DNA of 64,000 bases from Gammaproteobacteria bacterium (GTDB lineage: Bacteria; Pseudomonadota; Gammaproteobacteria; Pseudomonadales; UBA5518), in assembly GCA_016705365.1 (NCBI GenBank), contig JADIYI010000008.1:1426001-1490000 (forward strand), written 5' to 3'. The notes below the pieces were generated by a model, which worked only from the letters and a program-made list of their open reading frames with translations, ran no database searches and had not been told where the DNA came from. Of the stretch, positions 45,465 through 53,575 are shown one piece after another. Within the stretch, counting starts at the first letter, position 1, and each line of letters opens with the position of its first letter. The position numbers and the translations under genes are program-made.

Positions 45465-46313
45465 CTATGCCTGGCTTGTCTTTACCTGGTCTGACAATCC
45501 GCCGGGCACACCCTTCATCATGGCCCCGCCGTCCAGCAGCAGTTCACCTGCGGTCATGAACGCGGATTCGTCTGAACCCAGGTAGACGGCCAGATGGGCA
45601 ACATCGGCGCAATTACCGGGTCGCGGTGTGAGATGCAAGCTCTTCACTGCCGCTTCGAGCTCCGGTGTCGCGACCATCCCGGCGGTCAGCTCATTGATGA
45701 TCACCCCAACAACGATCGTATTGGCGCGGATCCCGCGCGCGCCATAATCCGTTGCGAGCTGGCGGGTCAGCGCATTCATTCCGCCCTTGGAAGCCGCATA
45801 GGCAGGAACACACGCAAAGCCCCGAATCGAGGCGATCGACGACACGTTGATGATGGAACCCCCGCCGGCACGCAACAGGTGCGGAACCGCATATTTGCAG
45901 CACCAGAAGGTTGCATAGAGCATCGCCTTGACGATTGCATCGAACTCCCCCGTAGTGTGATCGGCGAGGCATTTATCGGAAGAAGCGGCAATCAAATTGG
46001 TGGGCGCTGCATTATTGACCAGGATGTGCAAGCCACCGAATACGTGAACAGACTCCTCCATCAGACGTTTCACGTCGGCTTCCATGCCCAGATCGGCCGC
46101 GAGAAATACTGCCTCACCGCCAGCGGCCTTTATATTCTCAACCACGCGAGCGCCACGGCCTGCGTCACGACCGGACACAACGACCTTCGCACCTTGCGCC
46201 GCATAGTGATACGCGATCTCCTCGCCAATCCCGCGCGTCGCCCCGGTAACCAACGCGACTTTGTCCTTTAACCGCAGACCGCTTGAACGGGGTATGCTCG
46301 CTTGAATTTCCAT
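45465..46313 (-). CDS. SDR family oxidoreductase (island)
   Basis: 282 residues, start with AGGGGGGAA site. Classical SDR: VALVTGATRGIGEEIAYHYA, HILVNNAAPTN, SIINVSSIASIRG, active site Y-x-x-x-K in AYAASKGGMNALTRQ. Between NNAA and the catalytic Ser it has a longer insertion (about residues 108-130). The C-terminal ELLLDGGAMMKG is the common tail. First gene on the minus strand of the island; shares its 206-base upstream region with the divergent LuxR gene, which may control it. Confidence 0.87.
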   Translation of the reverse strand: MEIQASIPRSSGLRLKDKVALVTGATRGIGEEIAYHYAAQGAKVVVSGRDAGRGARVVENIKAAGGEAVFLAADLGMEADVKRLMEESVHVFGGLHILVNNAAPTNLIAASSDKCLADHTTGEFDAIVKAMLYATFWCCKYAVPHLLRAGGGSIINVSSIASIRGFACVPAYAASKGGMNALTRQLATDYGARGIRANTIVVGVIINELTAGMVATPELEAAVKSLHLTPRPGNCADVAHLAVYLGSDESAFMTAGELLLDGGAMMKGVPGGLSDQVKTSQA

Positions 46314-46519
46314 TTCTATTCCCCCCTGAATCGACAGGGTCGAAACCAGGAATCCCGTACTTTTGCTGCTTCACTCATGCTGATGTACTCCGCGGTTCGT
46401 TGTGGAAAACGCCATCGATTTTCCCAGCACTGGCTTGTTTTGACATCACTCAAATAGGTTATGCTGCCAAACAGGTATAAGGTGTACGCAGGTATCCTTT
46501 AGCGCTGCTGTCATTCAAA

Positions 46520-47686
46520 ATGAAACAAGAAATCCATCTGGATGATGATCTGCTTTTTGGCCTGATTTACGAGGGCCCCTTGCAGGAAAAGCCCTGGCAA
46601 GGCTTTTTGCCCTATCTGCGCGAGATCATGGACGCTCAGGCAGTATCTTTGATGCTGCGTCCGCCCGCCGCTGGAGACAAGGGCGTGATCCTCAATTGCC
46701 GCCGCAGTGACGAGCGCTGCCAACAGAATGTGCTGGCCGACACGAACGAGTGGGAGACAATCACTTACCGGGAGCAGTTTTTTGCCATCGATCCCTTTGT
46801 CAACCTTCCCTCGGGGAAAGCCGTAACCCAACAGGAATTGGTGCCGGATTCGGAGTTATTGGCCTCGGCATATTACCGGGATTACCTGGAGCCGATCGGG
46901 CTGTTTCACATTCTCGGTATAGACATCGTGGAAACGGATGGCCTGATCGCAAAATTGCGAATTGCACGCCGCCGATGTGAAGATGCCTTCGATGATGTAC
47001 ACAAGGCCCTATGTGAGCATTTTCTGCCGCATTTGCGCCGCGCCATCCGGATACACATCCGCCTGAACCGCGCCGAGTCGGAGCGGGATTTATACGCTGG
47101 CGCGGTAGATCAGCTCGCGGTCGCCACTATCATCCTCGACGGGAAGGGTCGGGTGTTGAGTACCAATGGCATGGCAGCGGAGATGCTGCGAAGCAAAGAC
47201 GGCATTGCCATTGACAAGCGGCAACAGCTACAGGTGAGCGATCGCGCAGTCAAAGATCAATTGCGGCAGATGGTGGCCGTCGCCATCAGCGCACAAATGT
47301 CCGGCGAGACCAGCATGGCGCACGCTTTGCGCGTCTCCCGCCCCTCTGGCCTGCCCGACCTGGGTTTGGTGGTGCGACCCGTCCCCAGGTCTGAATGGTC
47401 CGAGGGACAAGGCCATCCTACGGTCGCGATTTTTATCAGTGACCCGCAACGGCAGGAGAATACGTCCCGACGGATGCTGGAAGAACTTTTCAAATTGACG
47501 CCCGCCGAGGCCAATCTCGCCATCAAATTGGCGCGCGGCCTGAGTATCGCTGGCGTCTCCGCCGAGCAAAACATCTCGCGACACACGTCCCGCGCTCAAC
47601 TCAAATCCATCTTCGCAAAAACCGGCGTCACCCGCCAAGCCGAACTGGTCCGAATGGTTCTCAAGTCCGTTGCCACATTGGGCTAA
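46520..47686 (+). CDS. LuxR-type helix-turn-helix transcriptional regulator (island)
   Basis: 388 residues. The C-terminus has FKLTPAEANLAIKLARGLSI, SRHTSRAQLKSIFAKTGVTR and QAELVRMVL, the HTH_LuxR domain, with the usual 'ERE' positions altered to PAE. Residues 1-180 form an unassigned sensor domain; 195-300 have a PAS-like strand VATIILDGKGRVLSTNGMAA. It is divergent from the SDR-flavoprotein-DUF1214-sulfotransferase set and is the likely regulator of it. The base composition is visibly more AT-rich than that of the flanking chromosome. Confidence 0.83.
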   Translation: MKQEIHLDDDLLFGLIYEGPLQEKPWQGFLPYLREIMDAQAVSLMLRPPAAGDKGVILNCRRSDERCQQNVLADTNEWETITYREQFFAIDPFVNLPSGKAVTQQELVPDSELLASAYYRDYLEPIGLFHILGIDIVETDGLIAKLRIARRRCEDAFDDVHKALCEHFLPHLRRAIRIHIRLNRAESERDLYAGAVDQLAVATIILDGKGRVLSTNGMAAEMLRSKDGIAIDKRQQLQVSDRAVKDQLRQMVAVAISAQMSGETSMAHALRVSRPSGLPDLGLVVRPVPRSEWSEGQGHPTVAIFISDPQRQENTSRRMLEELFKLTPAEANLAIKLARGLSIAGVSAEQNISRHTSRAQLKSIFAKTGVTRQAELVRMVLKSVATLG

Positions 47687-47712
47687 CCGGGTCCGCACGA
47701 CCGTAACCACGT

Positions 47713-47935
47713 TCAAACCAGGCCGTTTTTGATCGGCAATTGCTCCTGCTCGAGGAAATCGAACATCACCGCACCGTCCCTGGCCGGAAAGGAGAAGGGA
47801 GACACGTCGCGCCAATGCGCCAAGCCGCGCGCGTGTGCTGGAATTGCAGTATCGTTCAAATGTGAACGGGACCAGGTACGGATGGGATCTTTCTCCTCTA
47901 TGATTTCACGAATTTCCCGATAGCGGGGTATCGCC
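47713..47935 (-). pseudogene. Unrecognised C-terminal gene fragment at the right border of the island
   Basis: An open minus-strand stretch of about 72 codons ending TGA at 47713, reading YREIREIIEEKDPIRTWSRS, then HWRDVSPFSFPARDGAVMFD and FLEQEQLPIKNGLV. Composition and charge pattern look like real protein, but there is no start codon before the divergent yaiI-like gene begins at 47939. I do not recognise the family. Best read as the tail of a gene truncated at the rearrangement that placed the island here. Confidence 0.35.
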
Positions 47936-47938
47936 GGG

Positions 47939-48397
47939 ATGCAGATCTGGGTGGATGCGGATGCCTGTCCGAACGTCATCAAGGAAATCCTGTTCCGGGT
48001 CGCGGAGCGTGCCCGGATCATGGTCACGCTGGTCGCCAACCAGGCGGTGGCCACGCCGCGTATCGCCTGGGTGCAGGCGCTGCAGGTCGCGCAGGGCTTC
48101 GATGTGGCGGATAACGAGATCGTGAAGCGTGTCGCTCCCGGGGACCTGGTCATCACCGCGGATATTCCGCTCGCCGCGGAGGTCATCGACAAGGGTGCAA
48201 CGGCGCTCAACCCACGTGGCGAGCTCTATACCCGGGAGAACGTGAAGGCGCGGCTCAATATGCGCGACTTCATGGACACCATGCGCGCCAGCGGTGCGCA
48301 GACGGGTGGGCCTCCCGCGCTCAACCAGCGCGATCGCCAGGCATTTGCCAACGCCCTCGATCGCTTTGTGGCCCGGGCGCAGCGCCAGGGAAGCTAA
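47939..48397 (+). CDS. YaiI/YqxD family protein (DUF188)
   Basis: 152 residues beginning MQIWVDADACPNVIKEILFR, the invariant N-terminus of the YaiI/YqxD family, with ADNEIVKRVAPGDLVITADI and PLAAEVIDKGATALNPRGEL in the middle and NMRDFMDTMRASGAQTGGPP near the end. A PIN/NYN-like nuclease fold has been proposed for the family; function is not established. Ends overlapping by four bases with the convergent SnoaL-like gene. Confidence 0.9.
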   Translation: MQIWVDADACPNVIKEILFRVAERARIMVTLVANQAVATPRIAWVQALQVAQGFDVADNEIVKRVAPGDLVITADIPLAAEVIDKGATALNPRGELYTRENVKARLNMRDFMDTMRASGAQTGGPPALNQRDRQAFANALDRFVARAQRQGS

Positions 48398-48810
48398 CTG
48401 CCGGGAGCCGGGGCAGTGGCCTGCGGCATCTGCTCGAGCATCTGTGCCATTTTCCCACGCAATTTCTCGATGCCCTTCCAGGGCCGTACCATCACCTTGA
48501 AATCGTCGATCTTCCCGTATCCGTCCCAGTGGATCAGGTCGATTCCATTGATCTCGATTCCGTCCACGCTCGCCACGAATTCGAGTGCGGCATCGCAACC
48601 ACTGACGATTTCGCGCACATAACGAAAACCGCTACCCTCGAACACCTTGAACGCCGCGCCCAGGTACATCGCCACGAGATCGCGACCCGGTTGTGGCCGG
48701 TGCACCACCGGGGAGTGGAAGCAGGCCTCGGGTGCCAGCAGTTCGCGCAATGCGGCAAGATCGCCGGATGCGAGTATTTCGTGCCAGGCGGCAATAACGG
48801 GGTAGCTCAT
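48394..48810 (-). CDS. SnoaL/NTF2-like nuclear transport factor 2 family protein
   Basis: 138 residues with an AGGAGAATTGAC site. Begins SYPVIAAWHEILASGDLAAL (helix), then LLAPEACFHSPVVHRPQPGR, and strands ALEFVASVDGIEINGIDLIH and GKIDDFKVMVRPWKGIEKLR, the cone-shaped NTF2-like fold. Such small proteins act as isomerases, hydratases or ligand-binding subunits; nothing more specific is visible. Convergent with yaiI-like and in line with the MerR gene upstream. Confidence 0.8.
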   Translation of the reverse strand: MSYPVIAAWHEILASGDLAALRELLAPEACFHSPVVHRPQPGRDLVAMYLGAAFKVFEGSGFRYVREIVSGCDAALEFVASVDGIEINGIDLIHWDGYGKIDDFKVMVRPWKGIEKLRGKMAQMLEQMPQATAPAPGS

Positions 48811-48864
48811 GTCAATTCTCCTGCGTGATTCCCGTGTGGTGTCTGGTCGGTACGACCGCGCGAT

Positions 48865-49281
48865 TCACGCAGGGCCGTTGCCGGACAGGGTGGCAATGAT
48901 CGGGCACCGCTGCTTCTGACCCGTGTGCTCGCATTCGTCGATCAAATGGCTCAGCGCCGATTTCATGCGTTCGAGATCGGTGAGCTTGCTTTGTATTTGC
49001 GCCAGCCGTTCGCTGGCAATCCGGCGTATCGATGCGCGATCGGTGCCGTCCTCCAGTTCGATCAGTCCGGAAATTTCGGTGAGCGAAAAGCCCAGTTCCT
49101 GTGCCCGCTTGATAAAGCGGATGCGGCTGCCGATCGCCAGCGGATAGTGCCGGTACGTGCCGGCTGAAGAGGGCACCGGCAGCAGACCGCGCCGCTGATA
49201 ATAGCGGATGGTTTCCACGCCTACCCCGGCGTAATTTGCGAGCTTGCCGATGGTCAGCGTTACAGGCGTATCGGTTGCCAT
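48865..49281 (-). CDS. MerR family metal-responsive regulator
   Basis: 138 residues from the ATG at 49281. N-terminal winged helix: TIGKLANYAGVGVETIRYYQ then RRGLLPVPSSAGTYRHYP. The dimerisation helix ends in DLERMKSALSHLIDECEHTG and QKQRCPIIATLSGNG; Cys at the HLIDEC and QRCPII positions matches the metal-binding loop of MerR (Hg) more closely than the CueR C-x7-C loop. It is divergent from the P-type ATPase gene and has its operator in the intervening promoter. The inducing metal is uncertain. Confidence 0.87.
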   Translation of the reverse strand: MATDTPVTLTIGKLANYAGVGVETIRYYQRRGLLPVPSSAGTYRHYPLAIGSRIRFIKRAQELGFSLTEISGLIELEDGTDRASIRRIASERLAQIQSKLTDLERMKSALSHLIDECEHTGQKQRCPIIATLSGNGPA

Positions 49282-49291
49282 GAAAAAGCCC

Positions 49292-49323
49292 TTGACTCTG
49301 TTGCAGGGTACGGAGTTTATGCT
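49292..49323 (+). promoter_or_regulatory. MerR-type long-spacer promoter and operator
   Basis: TTGACT (49292-49297) and TATGCT (49318-49323) are separated by 20 bases, or TTATGC with 19, the over-long spacing that MerR proteins correct by DNA twisting. Between them ACTCTGT (49295-49301) and ACGGAGT (49310-49316) form an inverted repeat matching at 6 of 7 positions. It lies 31 bases before the ATPase start. Confidence 0.75.
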
Positions 49324-49353
49324 GCGTACCATGGCATTTCAAAGGAGAACGAA

Positions 49354-51672
49354 ATGAATCATTCTCATGACCACGATCAGGCTGCGAGCGCAGCACCGTT
49401 GAAAGACCCGGTATGCGGCATGAGCGTGAGCGCGCAATCGCAGCACAGCCACCGCCATGAGGACACGGTGTTCTATTTTTGCAGCGCGCGTTGCCAGGCG
49501 CGTTTCGCTGCCGAGCCGCACAGGTTTCTGCACGCCGCCGGTGATGCCCCGCGGGGGGCACCCGAAAAGGCGGTGGAGGGTGCGGTCTACACCTGCCCGA
49601 TGCATCCGGAAATCCGCCAGCCCGGCCCCGGCGACTGCCCGAAGTGTGGCATGGCGCTGGAGCCCGAGATGCCGAGCCTGGAGGACGAAGAAAACCCGGA
49701 GCTGCGCGATTTCCGGCGCCGCTTCTGGTGGACCTTGCCACTGAGCCTGGGTGTATTTGTGCTCGCCATGTTCGGGCATCGCCTGCAGTGGTTCGACATG
49801 GCGCTGCAAAGCCGCATCGAGTTGGTGCTGACGCTGCCGGTTGCGCTGTGGGCGGGATGGCCGTTTTTCGTGCGCGGCTGGAATTCGCTCGCCAACCGCA
49901 GTCCGAACATGTGGACGCTGATCGGGCTCGGCACCGGAGCCGCGTTCGGCTACAGCGTGGTCGCGACCCTGGCGCCCCAGGTGTTTCCCGCCTCGTTCGT
50001 GTCGGAGGGGCGGGTCGCGGTGTATTTCGAGGCCACGGCCGTGATCATCTCGCTGACATTGCTCGGGCAGATGCTGGAGCTGAAGGCACGCTCGCAGACC
50101 TCGGCGGCGATCCGCTCGCTGCTCGGCCTGACACCAAAAACCGCGCGCCGCCTGAATGCCGACGGTGGCGAAGAGGACGTGCCGCTCGCACATGTGCATA
50201 TCGGCGACACGCTGCGGGTGCGCCCCGGCGAGAAGGTACCGACCGATGGCGTGGTGGTCGAGGGCAGCAGCGCGGTCGACGAGTCGATGCTCACCGGCGA
50301 AGCGATGCCGGTCGCCAAGCAGGCGGGCGATCGGCTGATCGGAGCCACGCTCAATACCAGCGGCGCACTGCTGATGCGTGCCGAGCGGGTCGGGTCCGCC
50401 ACCATGCTGGCGCAGATCGTGCAAATGGTGGCGCAGGCGCAGCGCTCGCGGGCGCCGATGCAGCGCATGGCGGATGTGGTGGCGGGCTACTTCGTGCTCG
50501 CGGTGGTGGCGGTCGCGCTGCTGAGCCTTTTTGCCTGGGGCATGTTCGGCCCCGAACCGAGCTGGGTGTACGGGCTGATCAGCGCCGTGTCGGTACTGAT
50601 CATCGCCTGCCCCTGCGCGCTCGGATTGGCGACGCCGATGTCGATCATGGTGGCGACCGGGCTCGGCGCGAAGCGCGGCGTGCTGTTTCGCGACGCGGCG
50701 GCGATCGAGCACCTGCGCCGCGTCGATACCCTGATCGTGGACAAGACCGGCACCCTGACCGAGGGACGGCCGGTGTTCGAACAGGTGATCGCGGCACCGG
50801 GATTTGCCGTTGACGAGGTGCTGCGCCTGGCCGCCAGCCTCGACCAGGGCAGCGAACATCCGTTGGCCGATGCGATCGTGCGCGCGGCCCGTGAGCGGGG
50901 GCTGCAACTCGAGACGGCGGCGGGATTCGAGTCGCTTGCAGGCCTCGGAGTGCGTGGCGCGGTGGGCGATCATGCGCTGGCGCTCGGCAATTCCGCGCTG
51001 ATGACCCAGAGTGGGGTGATGGTAGATGCGATGACAGACCGCGCCGAAGCCTTGCGCGGGGAAGGTGCGAGCCTGATGTACCTGGCGGTGGATAGTGCGC
51101 TCGCCGGGCTGCTCGCGGTATCGGACCCGATCAAGCACAGCACGCAGGCCGCGCTCGATATCCTGGGATCGAGCGGGTTGCGGGTGATCATGGCTACCGG
51201 GGATGGCGTTGGCACCGCGCAGGCGGTCGCCCGTCGCCTGGGAATTGCGGAAGTACACGGCGAGCAGCAACCGGGTGACAAGCTGCGCCTGGTCGAGCGC
51301 TTGCAGCAGGAGGGCTGCGTGGTGGCGATGGCCGGTGATGGCATCAACGACGCGCCGGCGCTGGCCAGGGCCGATGTGGGCATCGCGATGGGCACCGGCA
51401 CCGATGTGGCGATGAACAGCGCCGAACTCACCCTGGTCAAGGGTGATCTGCGCGCGGTCGCGGTGGCGCGTGCGCTGTCCGAGGCCACCGTCGCCAACAT
51501 GAAACAGAACTTGATGTTCGCCTTCCTCTACAATGCGATCGGCATACCGATAGCCGCCGGCGCGTTGTACCCGTTCAGCGGCTGGTTACTGTCACCGATG
51601 ATCGCGGCGCTGGCGATGAGCGCGAGTTCGGTATCGGTGATCGGGAATGCATTGCGGCTCAGGGGTTCCTGA
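49354..51672 (+). CDS. Heavy-metal P1B-type ATPase with YHS and zinc-ribbon-like N-terminal domains
   Basis: 772 residues, AAAGGAGAACG ribosome site. Order: His-rich start (HSHDHD), YHS domain with DPVCGMSV and YFCSARCQARF (residues 15-60), a heavy-metal-binding motif YTCPMHPEIRQPGPGDCPKC (about 80-100), then the P1B core: TM6 CPCALGLATPMS (about 417), phosphorylation DKTGTLTEG (Asp about 463), and GDGINDAPALARADVGIAMG. CPC in TM6 indicates Cu+/Ag+ export. The N-terminal HMBD/YHS set is typical of CopA-like ATPases of environmental Proteobacteria. Controlled by the divergent MerR protein. Confidence 0.92.
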   Translation: MNHSHDHDQAASAAPLKDPVCGMSVSAQSQHSHRHEDTVFYFCSARCQARFAAEPHRFLHAAGDAPRGAPEKAVEGAVYTCPMHPEIRQPGPGDCPKCGMALEPEMPSLEDEENPELRDFRRRFWWTLPLSLGVFVLAMFGHRLQWFDMALQSRIELVLTLPVALWAGWPFFVRGWNSLANRSPNMWTLIGLGTGAAFGYSVVATLAPQVFPASFVSEGRVAVYFEATAVIISLTLLGQMLELKARSQTSAAIRSLLGLTPKTARRLNADGGEEDVPLAHVHIGDTLRVRPGEKVPTDGVVVEGSSAVDESMLTGEAMPVAKQAGDRLIGATLNTSGALLMRAERVGSATMLAQIVQMVAQAQRSRAPMQRMADVVAGYFVLAVVAVALLSLFAWGMFGPEPSWVYGLISAVSVLIIACPCALGLATPMSIMVATGLGAKRGVLFRDAAAIEHLRRVDTLIVDKTGTLTEGRPVFEQVIAAPGFAVDEVLRLAASLDQGSEHPLADAIVRAARERGLQLETAAGFESLAGLGVRGAVGDHALALGNSALMTQSGVMVDAMTDRAEALRGEGASLMYLAVDSALAGLLAVSDPIKHSTQAALDILGSSGLRVIMATGDGVGTAQAVARRLGIAEVHGEQQPGDKLRLVERLQQEGCVVAMAGDGINDAPALARADVGIAMGTGTDVAMNSAELTLVKGDLRAVAVARALSEATVANMKQNLMFAFLYNAIGIPIAAGALYPFSGWLLSPMIAALAMSASSVSVIGNALRLRGS

Positions 51673-51713
51673 GCCGGGGAGGCGGGGCGAAATCATCGGG
51701 GAGACTGCGGCGC

Positions 51714-52106
51714 ATGCCAGTGAATAGCGCTGAATCGGTGCGAACCGTGCCGCGCGTCATGCTTGGTGGCGCGCTGCTGCTGTGGCTGGCGGGGTGTTAT
51801 GCGTTGCGTTTCGGATTGATGGAGTCGCGCGCCGCCGCGGATTTTTGCCTGCTCGATGAGACTGCCTGGCCGTGCCTGTTGCGCGCGGAACTCGGGCGCT
51901 GGATCTACCTGCAGTATTTTGGCATCGCGGCGTTGTTGTTGGTCCTGGCGGCCAATCTCGCGCGGGGTGGCGCGCGTTTTTTTCTGGCTGCGGCCGCGCT
52001 GTTCGTCGCCGTTGCCGCATTGGTGCTCTACAACGTCAATCTCGGCGCGCCCGCGGCCGTGTTCTCGCTGTTGACGCTGGCGGCTCCACGCAGCACGCGT
52101 CCCTGA
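51714..52106 (+). CDS. Small multi-pass membrane protein of unknown function
   Basis: 130 residues with a GGGGAGACTGCGGCGC region before the start. Three to four hydrophobic segments: RVMLGGALLLWLAGCYALRF, LQYFGIAALLLVLAANLARG, FFLAAAALFVAVAALVLYNV and AAVFSLLTLAAP. I do not recognise the family. Follows the ATPase gene by 41 bases in the same direction and overlaps the 3' end of the convergent GH17 gene by 79 bases, which is unusual but both frames look coding. Confidence 0.65.
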   Translation: MPVNSAESVRTVPRVMLGGALLLWLAGCYALRFGLMESRAAADFCLLDETAWPCLLRAELGRWIYLQYFGIAALLLVLAANLARGGARFFLAAAALFVAVAALVLYNVNLGAPAAVFSLLTLAAPRSTRP

Positions 52107-53575
52107 GCGCCACGGCGCATCAACCCGCATCCGAGCACGGTCATGACGGCCGTCCATCCGAGTGCTTCGGCATTGAACACGGTCTCCTGCACCAGCACCA
52201 CGGGCACGCACAACGCCAGCAAGGCGCCCAGCACCCGGGCGCGCGCTGCGAGATCCGATTCTCCGCCGCGCATGAACCAGATCGCAAACGCGGGCGTCGC
52301 AAACACCGCGACCGGAAACTGGCGGTAGCGTGGATCGAAGACCAGGCCGAGCATCTCGATGCAGGCGAGCACCGCCAGCAGCAGCACCGCGCCTTCCTGC
52401 CAGCGCGGACAGGGCTTGCCCGCCAGCCGCCGCAGCCAGGCGTAAACCACCGCAGCCGCCACCATGGCGAGCGCAAGATTCCAGCCGAGTTCGTACGGCG
52501 TTCTGCTGGCCAGTCCGGCCTGCAGCAGGTGCAGCGCAGCCAGATTGGCCCCCAGCGCAGCGATCAGCGTGGCGCCGGGATTGCGCCATCCGGCAGCGGT
52601 CTGCAGCAGCAGCCACAAGCCCAGGCTCAGCAGCAGCCAACGGTGCCAGCCGGGCAGGTTCGAAACCGGCCCCGCAAGTATCCCCTTGTCGACGCGATCG
52701 GCGTCGAACATGCCCCAGTAACCGCCAACCGTGCCTTCGTTTAATCGCTTCCAGGGCTGGTCGAAGGCTTCGATCAGGTTGTAGCGCCAGCCGGACGTTT
52801 CCGCCAGGCGGATAAAATCGCGGATGAAGCGTGCCTGGTTGACGCGGCTCGGCACCGCGCGCTCGCGCTGGCGTCCCTCCGACGGCCAACCCGTTTCACC
52901 GATCAGGATCTCCATGCCCGGAAAAACGCGTTCGATTGCGGCATGTGCATCGCTCACCGCGCGCAGCGCATCCTCGATGCCGCTCGGCTGGTTCTCCCAG
53001 TAGGGCAACAGATGAATGGTGATGAAATCGACCGCTTGCGCCAGTTCGGGGTTCTGCAGCCAGAAGTCCCACACATCACCATAACTCACCGGCTGGTGTA
53101 CGGCCGCCTTCACCCGCTGCAGGTAGCGCGCAAGTTGCGCCGCGCTGCGTTCCTGACGCAACAGTACCTCGTTGCCGACGAGCACCGCGCTGATCACGTC
53201 GGGCCAGCGGTTTGCGAGCGCGATCAGCTGCGCGACCTCGGCTTCGTTGGCGACCTCGTCACGCGTGATCCAGGCGCCGGCGATGACCGTCAGGCCGTAC
53301 TTGCGGGCCAGCGCGGGGAGATCCTGCATATCCTTGACCGCGTAGATTCGCACACAGCTGAAATAGTGTGAAAGCAGCGCAAAGTCGCGTTCGATCTGGC
53401 GTGGCTCGACCACGGAGCCCGCAAGCGGCGACTGTCCCGCCACAAACGGAGTGTACGAGACACATTGCAGCTTTTGCCCGGACACCCAGCCGATTCCTGC
53501 CTGCTGTTCACGACCGGCCTGGTACCAGAATGCGAGGCTCAGCACGATAGCGAGCACTACGGCCAGCAGGCGCAT
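52028..53575 (-). CDS. Membrane-anchored GH17-family protein (NdvC-like)
   Basis: 515 residues starting MRLLAVVLAIVLSLAFWYQA (signal anchor); AGGGGCATTG precedes the ATG, which overlaps the upstream stop by one base (TGATG). Residues 35-300 form a GH17-like beta-1,3-glucan-active domain: SYTPFVAGQSPLAGSVVEPR, VLVGNEVLLRQ (acid/base Glu) and ILIGETGWPSEGRQRE (nucleophile Glu), IEAFDQPWKR. The C-terminal 200 residues are eight or so membrane segments. With the GT2 gene upstream this resembles the NdvB/NdvC arrangement for cyclic beta-(1,3),(1,6)-glucans. In that setting GH17 acts as a transglycosylase. Confidence 0.82.
   Translation of the reverse strand: MRLLAVVLAIVLSLAFWYQAGREQQAGIGWVSGQKLQCVSYTPFVAGQSPLAGSVVEPRQIERDFALLSHYFSCVRIYAVKDMQDLPALARKYGLTVIAGAWITRDEVANEAEVAQLIALANRWPDVISAVLVGNEVLLRQERSAAQLARYLQRVKAAVHQPVSYGDVWDFWLQNPELAQAVDFITIHLLPYWENQPSGIEDALRAVSDAHAAIERVFPGMEILIGETGWPSEGRQRERAVPSRVNQARFIRDFIRLAETSGWRYNLIEAFDQPWKRLNEGTVGGYWGMFDADRVDKGILAGPVSNLPGWHRWLLLSLGLWLLLQTAAGWRNPGATLIAALGANLAALHLLQAGLASRTPYELGWNLALAMVAAAVVYAWLRRLAGKPCPRWQEGAVLLLAVLACIEMLGLVFDPRYRQFPVAVFATPAFAIWFMRGGESDLAARARVLGALLALCVPVVLVQETVFNAEALGWTAVMTVLGCGLMRRGAQGRVLRGAASVNSENTAAGAPRLTL

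Noticed and set aside
46440..46473. TTGACA followed by TATGCT upstream of the island LuxR gene
   Set aside because: The spacer is only 14 bases, too short for a sigma-70 promoter; not enough to report as a promoter.
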